Below, piece by piece: positions 48,873 through 61,209 of a stretch of DNA of 64,000 bases. The stretch spans positions 28,557,207 to 28,621,206 of the forward strand of contig CM055894.1 of the NCBI GenBank assembly GCA_029582155.1, read 5' to 3'. The stretch comes from Panopea generosa (taxonomy: Eukaryota > Mollusca > Bivalvia > Adapedonta > Hiatellidae). Below the pieces are notes generated by a model. That model made no database searches. It was given only the letters and a program-made list of their open reading frames with translations, and was not told where the DNA came from. The translations under genes were made by a program, and so were the position numbers. Position 1 is the first letter of the stretch, and the number at the start of each line of letters is the position of its first letter.

Positions 48873-49406
48873 AATAAACTTTACTAAAACTCAAGTCCAA
48901 AAGATTACGGATGGTTCATGGAAGATGGTTAGTTGGAAGCTAAATGGATGCTGTGATATTCTGCTACGTAGGTTGTTATAGAATTCATGTCTCCTGCAAG
49001 TACGCTAGATAATGTAAATTACCAACATGTCATTGTCTGTTAAATGCACTAAAATGCTCATCCATCTGCAAAAGTCGAGTAAGAGTTTTGATACGGAACA
49101 AAGAGAAAGCTCTGATGGAGGGAATGGCAGTAATGATGGCATGTACGCTATCCAACTACTTCTTGTAACAACGCAAATGTACAGAATGAATTAAAAACAC
49201 ATAGTGTTTTATTACAGTATAAGATTATGTTACTTTAGAGTTCAAAATTGATTGAAACAGAAGTTTATGTTGTGTGAAATTTTCCTAAAAACACATTCCA
49301 TATTTTGCAAGTGTACCTATATGTATCGTCATTCTTATTATGTTATATGGTAGTCATTAGCAGGCTTGTATGATTTAAAATACAGTTCATATGATCATAT
49401 GATTTA

Positions 49407-49812
49407 AACTTGATAATTATATTTTAAAAAAATGAATAAATACTACTTGTTTCACATTTTTGTAACATATTTATAAAAATGTTTGTATTGTACTAACATG
49501 TGTCCACAGAACATTTATAAAAGCATAGGGCGAGACGATACCATCTAGGTGTTAATGTGAATCAAAGCCTGCAGGAATTTGATCTGATCCAATTTAAACT
49601 TGATAATTTTATTTAAAAAAAATGAATAAATACTACTTGTTAATGTTACATTTCACATTTTTGTTACGTATTTTATGTTATATAAAGTTATAAAATTGTG
49701 TTTGTATTGTACTAACATGTGTCCACAGAACATTATATAAAAACATTAGGAAGAAAAGAAACCATATAGGTGTTAACATGAATCAAAGCCTGCAGGAATT
49801 TGATCTGATATT
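49407..49812. repeat. About 195-bp tandem duplication inside the transposon
   Basis: Two copies share AATGAATAAATACTACTTGT, GTACTAACATGTGTCCACAG and GAATCAAAGCCTGCAGGAAT. The second carries a small extra segment. Confidence 0.85.
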
Positions 49813-50269
49813 TTAAGATGATTTCGGAACGATTATATAATTGTTTTTATCAGATGATTGTAACGTAAATATTGTTTAAAAGAAATAATTAATAATAATA
49901 AATTACATATTACATTACTTATCTGATACACTTGTGTTTTATTATGTATTTTTGTTTATGTTAAGTTAATACTTTATTAACAAATATAGGAAGGCATTTT
50001 AATAGAAATATCGGAAATCAATATTACTTCTAAAAAGTAACGTCAAATGTAATTGTAACGTAAAAATACAAAATGATTACAAAATAATTGCTTAATTTGG
50101 TATTTTATATTCAGAAGAACACTTCTGCTCTTGTTTAAACACCATTGGATAACACATATAACAATTATTCACTGCACTAATGCAACTGTTTTGTATACCA
50201 AAAAAAAAAAAAGAAATTATTTGTAATGGTTTTAATGAAATTACAGTTACCATAGAAACTCACTAAAAC

Positions 50270-50410
50270 CAGACACTAAGCTGTGCCTCAGAGGTGGCCC
50301 CCTGACTTTTTCATAAACCACAGACATGTATCTATTAAAAAAATAGTATAACAATTTGCCAGTCTGATTGGTACCAATTTGTTAAATTTTGGGTCTTAGC
50401 TCACGGCCTA
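50270..50410 (-). repeat. Right terminal inverted repeat of the transposon
   Basis: About 140 bases from AGACACTAAGCTGTGCC to CTCACGGCCTA, the complement of the left end. Confidence 0.8.
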
Positions 50411-51185
50411 ATTATCATATGCGCAAGAATATATTGATTTGTCATATTGTATTCCTTCTAACAATTTTACCTTGATGGTTCTCTATTTAATAAGTTCACA
50501 AAGTCAGAACCCTTGCTATAGTGATTAATGATACTATTGTTGACAAAGATGTCATCGTGTGATGAATATTCTTACTTAAACACTTACCTCGACAACATGG
50601 AATAAACTTTTGAGTTGTTTTCGCTCTCATTCTTTGGTGTTGTTCGTTTACAAACATCCGCGACGGGACAAAGGCCGTCCATATAATCAGGTAGTAGTGA
50701 CTGAAAATCGTCTGTGTTCGCGTGGCATTCCGAAACAATAACATGAATGCATACAACCGAAACAAATCGAATGCTATTATATTCATAACAGTATTTGTCC
50801 TTGCTGGAATACATCTTCAGCAGAACGCGGGATCTCTGCTATTTTACTTATAAGTGAGCTACATATACTCACATATGTGATTGATCAAGCACATTTCGTT
50901 TTCTCTACAAGTAAATGAATGTATTTTAATACATACAATAATACAAACTCTAGTTTATCATATTTTACAATACTGATAGTTGATATATATCTATGTTTTA
51001 TCGTTATTAGTAGAAAGGTAACGTCACTCATGTCCATGTAAATTTACAAATACTTGATCATGTTGGAATGCACACGCACCATATCTAAATATAGAAGTTA
51101 TCGGTGTAAAAAAGCCTGTTACTAGTCAGGTTTGGCAAGTTGATTGAGATGTGTGTAACAAAGGATAGAGCTGAATATTAAAAAA

Positions 51186-51325
51186 AAACGTGCGTGTTTA
51201 CGTACGTACGTACGTAAGTACGTGCGAATGTACGTACGTATGTACGTATGTACGTATGTATGTATGTATGTACGTATGTATGTATGTATGTACGTGCGTA
51301 CGTGCGTGCGTATATACGTATGTGC

Positions 51326-51378
<53 letters not shown>

Positions 51379-51572
51379 TATGTATGTATGTGCGTACGTG
51401 CGTGCGTATATACGTATGTGCGTATGTATGTATGTATGTATGTATGTATGTATGTATGTATGTATGTATGTGCCTGTGTATGTATGTACGTATGTATTAG
51501 CATGTATGTGAGTACGTGCGTATGTGTGTAAGTAGGTAGGTAGGTAGGTAGGTAGGTAGGTAGGTAGGTATG
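51186..51572. repeat. Compound microsatellite (GTAC/GTAT, GT, TATG, TAGG)
   Basis: Consecutive blocks of GTAC/GTAT, then (TG)n near 51,328-51,375, then (TATG)n, then (TAGG)n. It yields long repetitive open frames on both strands that are not genes. Confidence 0.97.
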
Positions 51573-51989
51573 CACGCATGCATCGGAATGTAAAACCGGT
51601 TTACTAGTTTGCTATGAACAGAGAGGTAACTTAAATTCAGTAAAGTCAGAACGTAAGAACTGAAAACTATATTACGCGGACGTTATTTTCTGTTTTTCTC
51701 TTGTCAAAGACATAGAATATTTCCGTTAAACCACTTATGACAACTATGTTTTTTCTTAAATTAGCTACCACTAGGAAAAGAAAAAAAATCTAATTTTGTT
51801 TGTAATTTAGAAAACAGAAATTTTATTTCGAAATCTATGATCATGACATTAGAACTAGTAGTGGTTAAATTATTAACTCGCAAAAAGAAATACTTAAAGA
51901 AACACAATTATTTTATAAAATAATTGTACTCATATAATGAAACCACCAACATAGATTTAAAGACTGTCCTCTCAAACGTTGATGTCCCT

Positions 51990-52974
51990 GTATGAAAATT
52001 TAAAATCGTCAATGGTTAACTTATAATTATTTATTTCCTCTCTAAAGCTGACATGGATAAGACGTTTATTAACAACGGACAAAAAATATTTGGAAATTTT
52101 TAAAACAACGTTTCTGTTTATATTAAACTTCGTCGCATTTGGTTCAGATTTTATTAACAATCACATCAACAGAATTTATAATCACTTTTGGAAAGATATT
52201 TTTTGTGTCATACAAACATTGACCTACCACATGGTCTGTTATACAAAGTTCATACATTTGGTACAACCCTAATCTTAAGGTCGGAGACTCGAGCATTTTT
52301 ATAAACATTGGTTTTCTAAAGGAATATCAGTTATAAATGACCTAATGAATAGCAATGGCAATTTGTATACCATTAGAGAATTCATCAACACGTACAATAT
52401 CAATACAAATTGTTTTGAACTTGAAGGGCTTATAGCATCAGCAAGACAATACATAAATAAGTTTAAGAGTCAACACTTAGCCAGTAATTGCCAGAACCCT
52501 ATATGTCCACTTCCAGTCTTGACCATTGTTAAAGATAAAAGGGTTGTGTAAAAATGAACCTTCTTCAAAATGTAAGTGGGAAGAGGAATTAATTTAAGAT
52601 GGTCAAAGTATTATGCTCTACCATTTAGTTTCACTACAGATACGAAGTTACAATGGTTCCAATATAAAATCTTGGGTACAAACTCACTCCTGAAGAAAAT
52701 GAATATCGCTATTTCAGAAATGTGTACATTCTGTCAGATAGAAATTGAAACCATAAAACATCTATTTATTGACTGTACAACATCAAAACAATTTATGTCT
52801 AATCTTGTCGACTATATTAAAGAAAAGAACAGTGCTATTATTACAAACTGGTCAACTACTGATATTCTATTTGAAAACAAAGAGTTTGAACCAGTGTTGA
52901 ATAAATTATTATTGATAACAAAAAAAATCATCTTCAAACATAAATTAAATAAAAAAATACAAACATATATTTAA
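51990..52974 (+). pseudogene. 5'-truncated LINE, C-terminal part of ORF2
   Basis: One frame with several stops (near 52,024, 52,270, 52,276, 52,549 and 52,573). It reads SLKLTWIRRLLTTDKKYLEI, NHFWKDIF, HFYKHWFSKGISVINDLMN, FKSQHL, then TKLQWFQYKILGTNSLLKKM and CTFCQIEIETIKHLFIDC. The last is the CxxC...HxxxxC zinc-knuckle (zf-RVT type) seen at the end of L1-like reverse transcriptases. The palm domain is missing, so the copy is dead on arrival. Confidence 0.85.
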
Positions 52975-53204
52975 AAATAATCAATTGTCCATACCATACA
53001 GACGCAGCATGTCGTAAATCCATTACATAGGACCATCTATACCTACTGTTTCTTCTTTGTCGGCCATCTGTTTCATGGAAAAGAACCCGGCGTCACGCTG
53101 GACCTGTCCCCAAGTTTTCATACATTCTAATAAATATATAATGTTAAAGCGCCCGTTTCACAAATATGTTAACGCGTATTCTTAATACTTAAACACTTTA
53201 AAGT

Positions 53205-56200
53205 AAAACAAACCGATATCAATATCCAACTAACTGAACCATCGATAAAAATTGTTGCCCTGTAGTTACATAAACATCAACCACAACGAGACTCGAACTC
53301 ACAATTGTCTGATGCAAACCGATATCAATATCCAACTAACTGAGCCATCGATAAAAATTGTTGCCCTGTAGTTACATAAACATCAACCACAACGAGACTC
53401 GAACTCACAATTGTCTGATGCAAACCGATATCAATATCCAACTAACTGAGCCATCGATAACAATTGTTGCCCTGTAGTTACATGAACATCAACCACGTCG
53501 AGACTCGAACTCACAATTGTCTGATACAAACCGATATCAATATCCAACTAACTGAATCATCGATAACAATTGTTGCCCTGTAGTAACATAAACATCAACC
53601 ACGACAAGACTCAAACTCACAATTGTCTGATACAAACCGATATCAATATCCAACTAACTGACCAATCGATAACAATTGTTGCCCTGTAGTTACATAAACA
53701 TCAACCACGATGAGACTCGAACTCACAATTGTCTGATACAAACCGATATCAATATCCAACTAACTGAACCTTCGATAGCAATTGTTGCCCTGTAGTTACA
53801 TAAACATCAACCACGCCGAGACTCGAACTCACAATTATCTGATACAAACAAATACCAATATCCAACTAACTAAACCATCGATAACAAGTGTACCCTGTAG
53901 TTACATAAACATCAACCACGACGAGACTCGAACTAACAATTGTCTGATACAAACCGATATCAATATCCAACTAACTGAACCTTCGATAGCAAGTGTTGCC
54001 CTGTAGTTACATAAACATCAACCACGACGAGACTCGAACTCAAAATTGTCTGATACAAACAAATATCAGTATCCAACTAACTGAACCTTCGATAACAAGT
54101 GTTGCCCTGTAGTTAAATAAACATCAACCACGACGAGATTCGAACTCACAATTGTCTGATACAAACCGATATCAATATCCAACTAACTGAATCATCGATA
54201 ACAAGTGTTGCCCTGTAGTTACATAAACATCAACCAAAACGAGAATCGAACTCACAATTGTCTTATACAAACCGATATCAATATCCAACTAACTGAACCT
54301 TCGATAACAATTGTTGCCCTGTAGTTACATAAACATCAACCACGACGAGACTCGAACTCACAATTGTCTGATACAAACAGATATCAATATCCAACTAACT
54401 AAACCATCGATAACAATTGTTGCCCTGTAGTTACATAAACATCAACCATGACGAGACTCGAACTCACAACTGTCTGATACAAACAAATATCAATATCCAA
54501 CTTACTGAACCATCGATAACAATTGTTGTCCTGTAGTTACATAAACATCAACCACAACGAGACTTGAACTCACAATTGTCTGATACAAACCGATATCAAT
54601 ATCCAACTAACTGAATCATCGATAACAAGTGTTGCCCTGTAGTTACATAAACATCAACCACGATGAGACTCGAACTCACAATTGTCTGATACTAACAAAT
54701 ATCAATATCCAACTAACTGAACCTTCGATAACAATTGTTGCCCTGTAATTACATAAACATCAACCATGACGAGACTCGAACTCACAATTGTCTGAAACAA
54801 ACAAATATCAATATCCAACTAACTGAACCATTGATAACAATTGTTGCCCTGTAGTTACATAAACATCAACCACGACGAGACTCGAACTCACAATTGTCTG
54901 ATACAAACAAATATCAATATCCAACTAACTGGACCATTGATAACAATTGTTGCCCTGTAGTTACATAAACATCAACCACGACGAGACTCGAACTCACAAT
55001 TGTCTGACACAAACAAATATCAATATCCAACTAACTGAACCTTCGATAACAAGTGTACCCTGTAGTTACATAAACATCAACCACGACAAGAATCGAACTC
55101 ACAATTGTCTGATACAACCCGATATCAATATCCAACTAACTGAACCTTCGATAACAATTATTGCCCTGTAGTTACATAAACATCAACCACGACGAGACTC
55201 GAGCTCACAATTGTCTGATACAAACAAATATCAATATCCAACTAACTGAACCATTGATAACAAGTGTTGCCCTGTAGTTACATAAACATCAACCACGACG
55301 AGACACAAACTCACAATTGTCTGATACAAACCGATATCAATATCCAACTAACTAAACCATCGATAACAAGTATTGCCCTGTAGTTACATAAACGTCAACC
55401 ACGACGAGACTCGAACTCACAATTGTCTGATACAAACCGATATCAATATCCAACTAACTGAATCATCGATAACAAGTATTGCCCTGTAGTTACATAAACA
55501 TCAACCACGACGAGACTCGAACTCACAATTGTCTGATACAAACCGATATCAATATCCAACTAACTGAATCATCAATAACAAGTGTTGCCTTGTAGTTACA
55601 TAAATATCAACCACGACGAGACTCGAACTCACAATTGTCCGAAACAACCCGATATCAATATCCAACTAACTGAACCATCGATAACAATTGTTGCCCTGTA
55701 GTTACATAAACATCAACCACGACAAGACTCGAAATCACAATTGTCTGATACAAACCGATATCAATATCCAACTAACTGAATCATCGATAACAAGTGTTGC
55801 ACTGTAGTTACATAAACATCAACCGCGACGAGACTCGAGCTCACAATTGTCCGATACAAACCGATATCAATATCCAACTAACTGAACAATCGATAACAAT
55901 TGTTGCCCTGTAGTTACATAAACATCAACCACGATGAGACTCGAACTCACAATTGTCTGATACAAACCGATATCAATATCCAACTAACTGAACAATCGAT
56001 AACAATTGTTGCCCTGTAGTTACATAAACATCAACCACGATGAGACTCGAACTCGCAATTGTCCGATACAAACCGATATCAATATCCAACTAACTGAACC
56101 ATCGATAACATTTGTTGCCCTGTAGTTACATAAACATCAACCACGACGAGACTCGAACTCACAATTGTCTGATACAAACCGATATCGATATCCAAATAAC

Positions 56201-58508
56201 TGAATCATCGATAACAATTGTTGCCCTGTAATTACATGAACATCAACCACGACGAGATTCGAACTCACAATTGTCCGATACAAACCGATATCAATATCCA
56301 ACTTACTGAACCATCGATAACAATTGTTGTCCTGTAGTTACATAAACATCAACCACGACGAGACTCGAACTCACATGTTTCTGATACAAACCGATAACAA
56401 TATCCAACTAACTGAACCATCGATAACAATTGTTGTCCTGTAGTTACATAAACATCAACCACGACGAGACTCGAACTCACAATTGTCTGATACAAACCGA
56501 TATCAATATCCAACTAACTGAACCTTCGATAACAATTGTTGCCATGTAGTTACATAAACATCAAACACGACGAGACTCGAACTCACAATTGTCTGATACA
56601 AACCGATATCAATATCCAACTAACTGAACCTTCGATAACAATTGTTGCCCTGTAGTTACATAAACATCAACCACGACGAGACAAGAACTCACAATTGTCC
56701 GATACAAACCGATATCAATATCCAACTAACTGAACAATCGATAACAATTGTTGCCCTGTAGTTACATAAACATCAACCACGACGAGACTCGAACTCACAA
56801 TTGTCTGATACAAACCGATATCAATATCCAACTTACTGAGCCATTGATAACAATTGTTGCCCTGTATTTACATAAACATCAACCACGACGAGACAAGAAC
56901 TCACAATTGTCCGATACAAACCGATATCAATATCCAACTAACTGAACCATCGATAACAATTGTTGCCCTGTTGTTACATAAACATCAACCACGACAAGAC
57001 TCGAAATCACAATTGTCTGATACAAACCAATATCAATATCCAACTAACTGAATCATCGATAACAATTGTTGCCCTGTAGTTACATAAACATCAACCACAA
57101 CGACACTCGAAATCACAATTGTCTGATACAAACCGATATCAATATCAAACTAACTGAATCATCGATAACAATTGTTGCCCTGTTGTTACATAAACATCAA
57201 CCACGACGACACTCGAAATCACAATTGTCTGATACAAACGATATCAATATTCAACTAACTGAACCATCGATAACAATTGTTGCCCTGTAGTTACATAAAC
57301 ATCAACCACGACGAGACAAGAACTCACAATTGTCTGATACAAACAGATATCAATATCCAACTAACTGAATCATCGATAACAATTGTTGCCCTGTAGTTAC
57401 ATAAACATCAACCACGACGAGACAAGAACTCACAAGTGTCTGATACAAACCGATATCAATATCCAACTAACTGAATCATCGATAACAATTGTTGCCCTGT
57501 AATTACATGAACATCAACCACGACGAGACTCGAACTCACAATTGTCTGATACAAACCGATATCAATATCCAACTAACTGAACCATCGATAACAATTGTTG
57601 TCCTGTAGTTACATAAACATCAACCACGACGAGACTCGAACTCACAATTGTCCGATTCAAACCGATATCAATATCCAACTAACTGAACCATCGATAACAA
57701 TTGTTGTCCTGTAGTTACATAAACATCAACCACGACGAGACTCGAACTCACAATTGTCTGATACAAACCGATATCAATATCCAACTAACTGAACCATCAA
57801 TAACAAGTGTTGCCCTGTAGTTACATAAACATCAACCACGACGAGACTCGAACTTACAATTGTCTGATACAAACCGATATCAATATCAAACTAACTGAAC
57901 CATCGATAACAATTGTTGCCCTGTAGTTACATAAACATCAACCACGACGAGACTCGAACTTACAATTGTCTGATACAAACCGATATCAATATCAAACTAA
58001 CTGAACCATCGATAACAAGTGTTGCCCTGTAGTTACATAAACATCAACCACGACGAGACTCGAACTCACAATTGTCCGAAACAACCCGATATCAATATCC
58101 AACTAACTGAACCATCGATAACAATTGTTGCCCTGCAGTTACATAAACATCAACCACGACGAGACTCGAACTCACAATTGTCTGAAACAACCCGATATCA
58201 ATATCCAACTAACTGAACCATCGATAACAATTGTTGCCCTGTAGTTACATAAACATCAACCACGACGAGACTCGAACTCACAATTGTCTGATACAAACCG
58301 ATATCAATATCCAACTAACTGAACCATCGATAACAATTGTTGCCCTGCAGTTACATAAACATCAACCACGACGAAACTCGAACTCACAATTGTCCGATAC
58401 AACCCGATATCAATATCCAACTAACTGAACCATCGATAACAATTGTTGCCCTGCAGTTACATAAACATCAACCACGACGAGACTCGAACTCACAATTGTC
58501 TGATACAA
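53205..58508. repeat. 106-bp tRNA-like satellite, about 50 copies
   Basis: A regular 106-bp monomer with words GTTGCCCTGTAGTTACATAA, ACATCAACCACGACGAGACT, CGAACTCACAATTGTCTGAT, CAAACCGATATCAATATCCA and ACTAACTGAACCATCGATAA. Read on the minus strand it looks like a tRNA: a box-A-like TTAGTTGGATATTGATA, then box B GAGTTCGAGTC about 30 bases on. Variants such as CATCGAT, CTTCGAT and TCATCGAT alternate along the array. Copies are highly similar, suggesting recent homogenisation. Small open frames within it are by-products. Confidence 0.95.
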
Positions 58509-58732
58509 AATCAGACCCCTTATTCATTAGGTCACGCGGTTTGTTGATATGATATTCAATTGAATATAACCGATAATTAATATCATTTTTACCAACTAAA
58601 AGACGTAAGTTTTAAAAATAGAATGTATTTGTATTTATATTACAAATTCATTCTTGTATTTATACAAATATTATATACTACGATATTGGATGTTGCCGTT
58701 TAAATATAAACATTGCATTGTTAATGTATCAT

Positions 58733-58885
58733 ACAGAGACCATGTCTAACAGAGACCATGTCTATCAGAGACCATGTCTATCAGAGACCATGTCTAACAG
58801 AGACCATGCCAAACATTGACCATGTCTATCAGAGACCATGTCTATCAGAGACCATGTCTAACAGAGACCATGCTAAACAGAGACC
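58733..58885. repeat. 16-bp tandem repeat, about nine copies
   Basis: Units of AGAGACCATGTCTATC, alternating with an AGAGACCATGTCTAAC variant, about 220 bases after the end of the 106-bp array. Confidence 0.93.
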
Positions 58886-58889
58886 ATGT

Positions 58890-59062
58890 TGTAGATACAA
58901 CGTCTTCAGTTCTCAACCATTATTTGGGGATCGAACAGATGCCTTTAAACCTTTAAGAAACCACTCAGTATCGGTTCTACCAAGACAGTGACCTACAAAT
59001 CGATTTATATAAGCTCTGAGCTTTCATCGTAATCGAGCTAAAACAAATCAAAGCATTAAGTA
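58890..59062 (+). mobile_element. SINE relic (3' part)
   Basis: GGGGATCGAACAGATG (decayed box B), ACTCAGTATCGGTTCTACC and AGCTCTGAGCTTTCATCGTA match the body and tail of the SINE at 13,429-13,625. Confidence 0.65.
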
Positions 59063-59551
59063 TATACACTAAACTAATGGCGTACACTATAATAAATAAC
59101 CTTAAACTGTATTTATAACATTTTCAAAATGTGTGTACTTGTAATCATATATTTGGTCGTTTTCCTGTAGCGGAAACCTAGCATAATTCACTATCCTACG
59201 TAGCATATGTGTATTCTCTTTAGTACTAATTTTAGTATTAATGCAGTGGGTTTTTAAGCAATAAATACAATATATAACATCTTATTATCGATCAAACAAT
59301 ACAAGTGTAAATAAACTTCACTTCAATAGAATCGTTGTATTACATCCATAAAGTATTGCAATAATAGAAAACCACCCTGATAATCTGTATTTTAAATCGC
59401 AGACAACACAAACATTTCGAAATTATCGTCTTTTCTAATTTTATATAAGATAAAGGTTGTTGCTGTGTAATTTTATGTGTATGTATTCCTAAATATGTTC
59501 CAAGAAATTAAGATATACATACAAGATATTACTTATGTATATATATAAAGC
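59063..59551. other. Non-coding DNA
   Basis: AT-rich; no feature supported. Confidence 0.5.
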
Positions 59552-59555
59552 AAAA
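59552..59555 (-). terminator. Pol III terminator of tRNA-Lys
   Basis: Four T on the transcribed strand, 8 bases past the tRNA 3' end. Confidence 0.75.
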
Positions 59556-59563
59556 GTTTTAAC

Positions 59564-59636
59564 CGCCCAACGTGGGGCTCGAACCCACGACCCCGAGATT
59601 AAGAGTCTCGTGCTCTACCGACTGAGCTAGCCGGGC
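59564..59636 (-). tRNA. tRNA-Lys (CTT)
   Basis: 73-nt cloverleaf on the minus strand. The acceptor stem GCCCGGC/GTTGGGC has 7 pairs, two of them G-U. D stem GCTC/GAGC, anticodon stem CGAGA/TCTCG with loop CTCTTAA giving anticodon CTT (Lys), T stem GTGGG/CCCAC, discriminator G. A TTTT terminator follows at 59,552-59,555 in the transcribed direction. Box A and box B are intact, so it is probably functional; it has no intron. Confidence 0.95.
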
Positions 59637-59639
59637 TGT

Positions 59640-61130
59640 TATTTCATGTACACTCGGCAATATATATTTTTTATCATTTCATTATACTTTAACTCTAAGC
59701 TATTACACTTTCCCCGAGGCTAATGACTAAGTATCGTCAGAGATCATAAAACTATAGAACCAGTATCAATATTGCAATCTGCCTTCATCATATCACCTGT
59801 ATCTTTGGCGCAATCAGTTGGCGCGTTTGGGTGTTAGGTGAAGTATTAATGTTTAAAACCCTGCAAAGACTGTAATATATAATTTACTACAATGACATTA
59901 ACTAATATATGGAAAGTATTATGTGTTACTATATTTTGAAACATAGACAGGATAACACTGAATTGTACTATTCGGAGGACATTATATATGTGTATATGTA
60001 TTTCTATTTTGAAACATATATTACATATGGTTAAACATGGTTCTTGTCTAATTACAAATTCAAATACTTTAGCAATGAGGTTTAGGTGTAATCATATTTT
60101 ATTGTCATCTTATTGACAGCAATGGGGTTGGGCCATAAGTTCTCACTGCATTAGTAACGGCCCTCCCACTAAAAATATTACAAATAATTGGAAAAACACA
60201 TGACATGGCATATATGCATAGAAAATAAAGTTTAAGATTGCGAGTCTCTAATTGTATGTATATCTCAAATTTTGAGAAGGAAAATGGTCAAACTGCATTA
60301 AGGTCATCAAAGGTAACTTTTTGGCGTACGGTGGTGATCCAAGATCGTGTAAGGATCTTAAAGAGGCTTGAAAATATATCAAAATAGATCAAAAGACTCA
60401 AAATAGAAAAAAAGAATTAGAATTTTAATTCAATTTTCGAATAGCAAATGAAAAGAAATCAATAACCTGATATCGCATATGCCAAAAATATTTCGCCTAT
60501 ATGGCATATGCAACAAAAAAAACAGACCCTCACACATGCTAAAAGGGTAATCTTAATACATAATGAAATGAAAATACCGAGAGTGTGTACACCATTATCC
60601 ATCAGTTAATAACAGTTTAAACAAAAAAACAGTATATCTAATACTAATCTAATTTAGTTCCTATTAGGATAGGAAAAAAGAGGAATAGAAAACAAATAGG
60701 GATGAAATAGATTTATTTAAACACCCTACATACTTGTTACACAAAAACAAAAACTGTTAACCAGTATAATTAATTAGTCACCATTGTTGTCATAAAAACA
60801 TTTTTTATCTATTCGAGATATTACTACTGATTATGAATGGTTATGAATAACGTATTGATTGTCTTCTAGCATAATAACAAAATGTTATAACTTAAAGATA
60901 TAATTCCTGAAATTGCTGGTTTACCGACACACACGACAAAGAAATGAAATATTGTTTATATAAGTATTGTTTGTGACCCAGTTAACGTAAACCCGCATCG
61001 GTCCTTGTCTTCGTCCGATAGTTCCTTGGTTCTTGTATACTGTGCGTTGGTACATATTTCAATTATATACAAACACACACATAGGTGAGTGAACTTGAGA
61101 CGGCATCTCACGGAAGGTCCTGTGACCTCA
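59640..61130. other. Non-coding DNA
   Basis: No supported gene or clear repeat. It contains short AT-rich tracts and a doubled CATATGCCAAAAATA / CATATGCAACAAA pair near 60,477-60,520. Confidence 0.5.
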
Positions 61131-61135
61131 AGTCG

Positions 61136-61209
61136 GGCCCGATTAACTCAGTCGTTAGCGCGTCTGGCTTTGAATCCAGGGGTCGTGAGTTCGAATCCCC
61201 GACCGGCCA
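61136..61209 (+). pseudogene. tRNA-Gln-like (TTG) pseudogene
   Basis: tRNA-like sequence with box B GAGTTCGAATCCC and an anticodon region CTGGCTTTGAATCCAG. One base is missing from the anticodon stem compared with a normal Gln tRNA, and acceptor positions 5 and 7 mismatch. It is probably a pseudogene or a SINE head. The minus strand over it reads VGDSNSRPLDSKPDAL, a well-known translated-tRNA artefact rather than a protein. Confidence 0.7.

Larger units (their letters stand above)
44850..50410. mobile_element. 5.56-kb DNA transposon with long terminal inverted repeats
   Basis: The left end TAGGCCGTGAGCTAA and the right end TTAGCTCACGGCCTA are complementary. Similarity continues inward over about 130 bases (ATTGGTACCA, CTGGCAAATT, GGGGGCCA, GGCACAGCTTA on the left; the complements on the right), with some small gaps. 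ATT flanks each end as a possible 3-bp target duplication. The interior carries a ruined plus-strand coding region. The superfamily is not determined. Confidence 0.8.

Noticed and set aside
51178..51579. Several 87-133-residue open frames on both strands
   Set aside because: All are translations of a GTAC/GTAT/TG/TAGG microsatellite.
53205..58508. CRISPR array
   Set aside because: The units are continuous, with no unique spacers, in a eukaryotic genome.
53782..58552. Repeated 65-77-residue open frames (LPCSYININHDETRTHNCL type)
   Set aside because: They come from the 106-bp satellite and recur with its period; they have no independent start or context.
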